DNA of 5,917 nucleotides from assembly GCA_023248915.1 (NCBI GenBank), contig JAHFDQ010000400.1, forward strand, positions 1-5,917, read 5' to 3'. The translations under genes were made by a program, and so were the position numbers. Below, one piece after another: positions 4,932 through 5,917 of the stretch (position 1 is the first letter of the stretch; each line of letters opens with the position of its first letter). This stretch comes from Archangiaceae bacterium. GTDB lineage: Bacteria; Myxococcota; Myxococcia; Myxococcales; Myxococcaceae. The notes beneath the pieces were generated by a model. The model was given only the letters and a program-made list of their open reading frames with translations, did not search any database and was not told the origin of the DNA.

Positions 4932-5917
4932 TCAAGTCACCACCCAGGTGTCGCCGGCGCCGAGCAGCTTCTCCAGGTCGCCCTCGCCCTTGGCCTTCTT
5001 CACCGCGGCCGCCTGAGCCAACTCGAGCTCGTGGTGCACCGGCCGGGTGACGGCGCGCAGCACCCCCAGGGGCTCGGGGAAGGCCGGCGGGTCCATCTCG
5101 GCCAACAGGAACGCGGCCGAGGCTTCCATCGTCTCGTCGTGGACGACCAGGTCCTTCTCGGTGACTCCGCCCTCGCCCAGCGTCACCACCTCGGGCCTGA
5201 AGCCCTTCAGCCGGATGCCCTTCTTGCCCTTCGAGAAGAGCAACGGCTTGCCGTGCTCGAGGCGAAGCTGCATCTCGTCCTTCACCGTTTTCTCGGTGAT
5301 GCCCTTGTAGGCGCCGTCGTTGAAGACGTTGCAGTTCTGGAAGATCTCGACGAAGGCGCTGCCCTTGTGCTCGGCCATGCGCTTCAACACCATCTGCAGG
5401 TGGGCCGGTTCGACGTCGATGGTGCGGGCCACGAAGGTGGCTCCGGCGCCGAGCGCCAACAAGAGCGGGTTGAAGGGCGCGTCGACCGACCCGTAGGGCG
5501 TGGACTTGGTCTTCTTGCCCAATTCGGACGTGGGTGACACCTGCCCTTTGGTCAGCCCGTAGATGCGGTTGTTGAAGAGGAGGACCTTCAGGTCTTCGTT
5601 CCGCCGCATCATGTGGATGAAGTGGTTGCCGCCGATGGACAGGCCGTCGCCGTCGCCGGTCACCACCCACACCTGCAGCTCGGGCCGGGTCAGCTTCAGC
5701 CCGGTCGCGATCGCCGCCGCCCGCCCGTGGATGCCGTGAAACCCGTAGGTGCTCATGTAGTACGGGAAGCGGCTCGAGCAGCCGATGCCCGAGACGAAGA
5801 CGATCTTCTCGCGGGGCACGCCCAGCTCGGGCAGCACCTTCTGCACCTGAGCCAGAATGGAGTAGTCGCCGCAGCCCGGGCACCAGCGCGCGTCCTGGTC
5901 GGACTGCAAGTCCTTCT
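4932..5917 (-). CDS. korB: 2-oxoglutarate (2-oxoacid):ferredoxin oxidoreductase, beta subunit (5' partial)
   Basis: The TPP- and [4Fe-4S]-binding beta subunit of a CoA-dependent 2-oxoacid:ferredoxin oxidoreductase, which decarboxylates 2-oxoglutarate (or a related oxoacid) and reduces ferredoxin; it works with an alpha subunit. Numbering from the TTG at 5909: ARWCPGCGDY has Cys10 and Cys13, SGIGCSS has Cys44, and QNCNVFNDG has Cys193, together the expected four cluster ligands. TPP/Mg binding is shown by GDGDGLSIGGNH at 85-96 and LLFNNRIYGLTKGQVSPTS at 110-128. The TTG is not the real start: the frame is open to the window edge and the preceding residues (KD before LQSDQDARW) match the family's conserved 'KDF.SDQ..RWCPGCGDY', so only a short N-terminus is missing. 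The visible 327 codons fit the family. The symbol reflects the KorB-like motif set; substrate choice between 2-oxoglutarate and another 2-oxoacid is not proven. Confidence 0.92.
   Translation of the reverse strand, partial: KDLQSDQDARWCPGCGDYSILAQVQKVLPELGVPREKIVFVSGIGCSSRFPYYMSTYGFHGIHGRAAAIATGLKLTRPELQVWVVTGDGDGLSIGGNHFIHMMRRNEDLKVLLFNNRIYGLTKGQVSPTSELGKKTKSTPYGSVDAPFNPLLLALGAGATFVARTIDVEPAHLQMVLKRMAEHKGSAFVEIFQNCNVFNDGAYKGITEKTVKDEMQLRLEHGKPLLFSKGKKGIRLKGFRPEVVTLGEGGVTEKDLVVHDETMEASAAFLLAEMDPPAFPEPLGVLRAVTRPVHHELELAQAAAVKKAKGEGDLEKLLGAGDTWVVT

Overview
The window is very GC-rich DNA with dense, overlapping genes. It fits a high-GC member of the Myxococcota or a related deltaproteobacterial lineage. 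The grounds are a ferredoxin-linked 2-oxoacid oxidoreductase beta subunit (KorB type), a type II secretion/type IV pilus-like cluster and a LURP-one/scramblase-like protein, all with strong G/C third-position bias. The lineage is an inference from style and gene content, not a sequence match.

Positions 1-3122 (+ strand) hold a tightly coupled operon for a type 2 secretion/type 4 pilus-like machine. It contains the C-terminal two thirds of a GspF/PilC-type inner-membrane platform protein, cut by the left window edge, then a short GspE/PilB-type ATPase of 394 aa and three very small pilin-like proteins of 112, 143 and 128 aa. The pilin-like genes are linked by ATGA stop/start overlaps. The order and signature residues of the three match the GspI-GspJ-GspK (PilV/PilW/PilX) minor pseudopilins that form a pseudopilus tip; the last one lacks the otherwise near-universal Glu at +5, as GspK does. 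The whole set looks like a miniaturised or divergent version of the machine.

Positions 3164-3775 (+) encode a LURP-one-related/phospholipid-scramblase-like (Tubby C2 fold) protein that may have its own promoter. A GC hairpin lies between it and the convergent genes on the other strand.

Positions 3840-4858 (- strand) form a small accessory patch. It holds a MazEF-type toxin-antitoxin pair (ribbon-helix-helix antitoxin followed by a MazF/PemK endoribonuclease, overlapping by GTGA) driven by a good sigma70-like promoter placed so close to the ATG that the mRNA should be leaderless. Behind it is the decayed N-terminal part of a RhuM-family gene, broken by a -1 frameshift and truncated. This patch is locally AT-richer than its surroundings and looks acquired.

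Positions 4932-5917 (-) encode the beta subunit of 2-oxoglutarate (2-oxoacid):ferredoxin oxidoreductase, with its extreme N-terminus beyond the right edge. The alpha subunit gene would be expected just outside the window.
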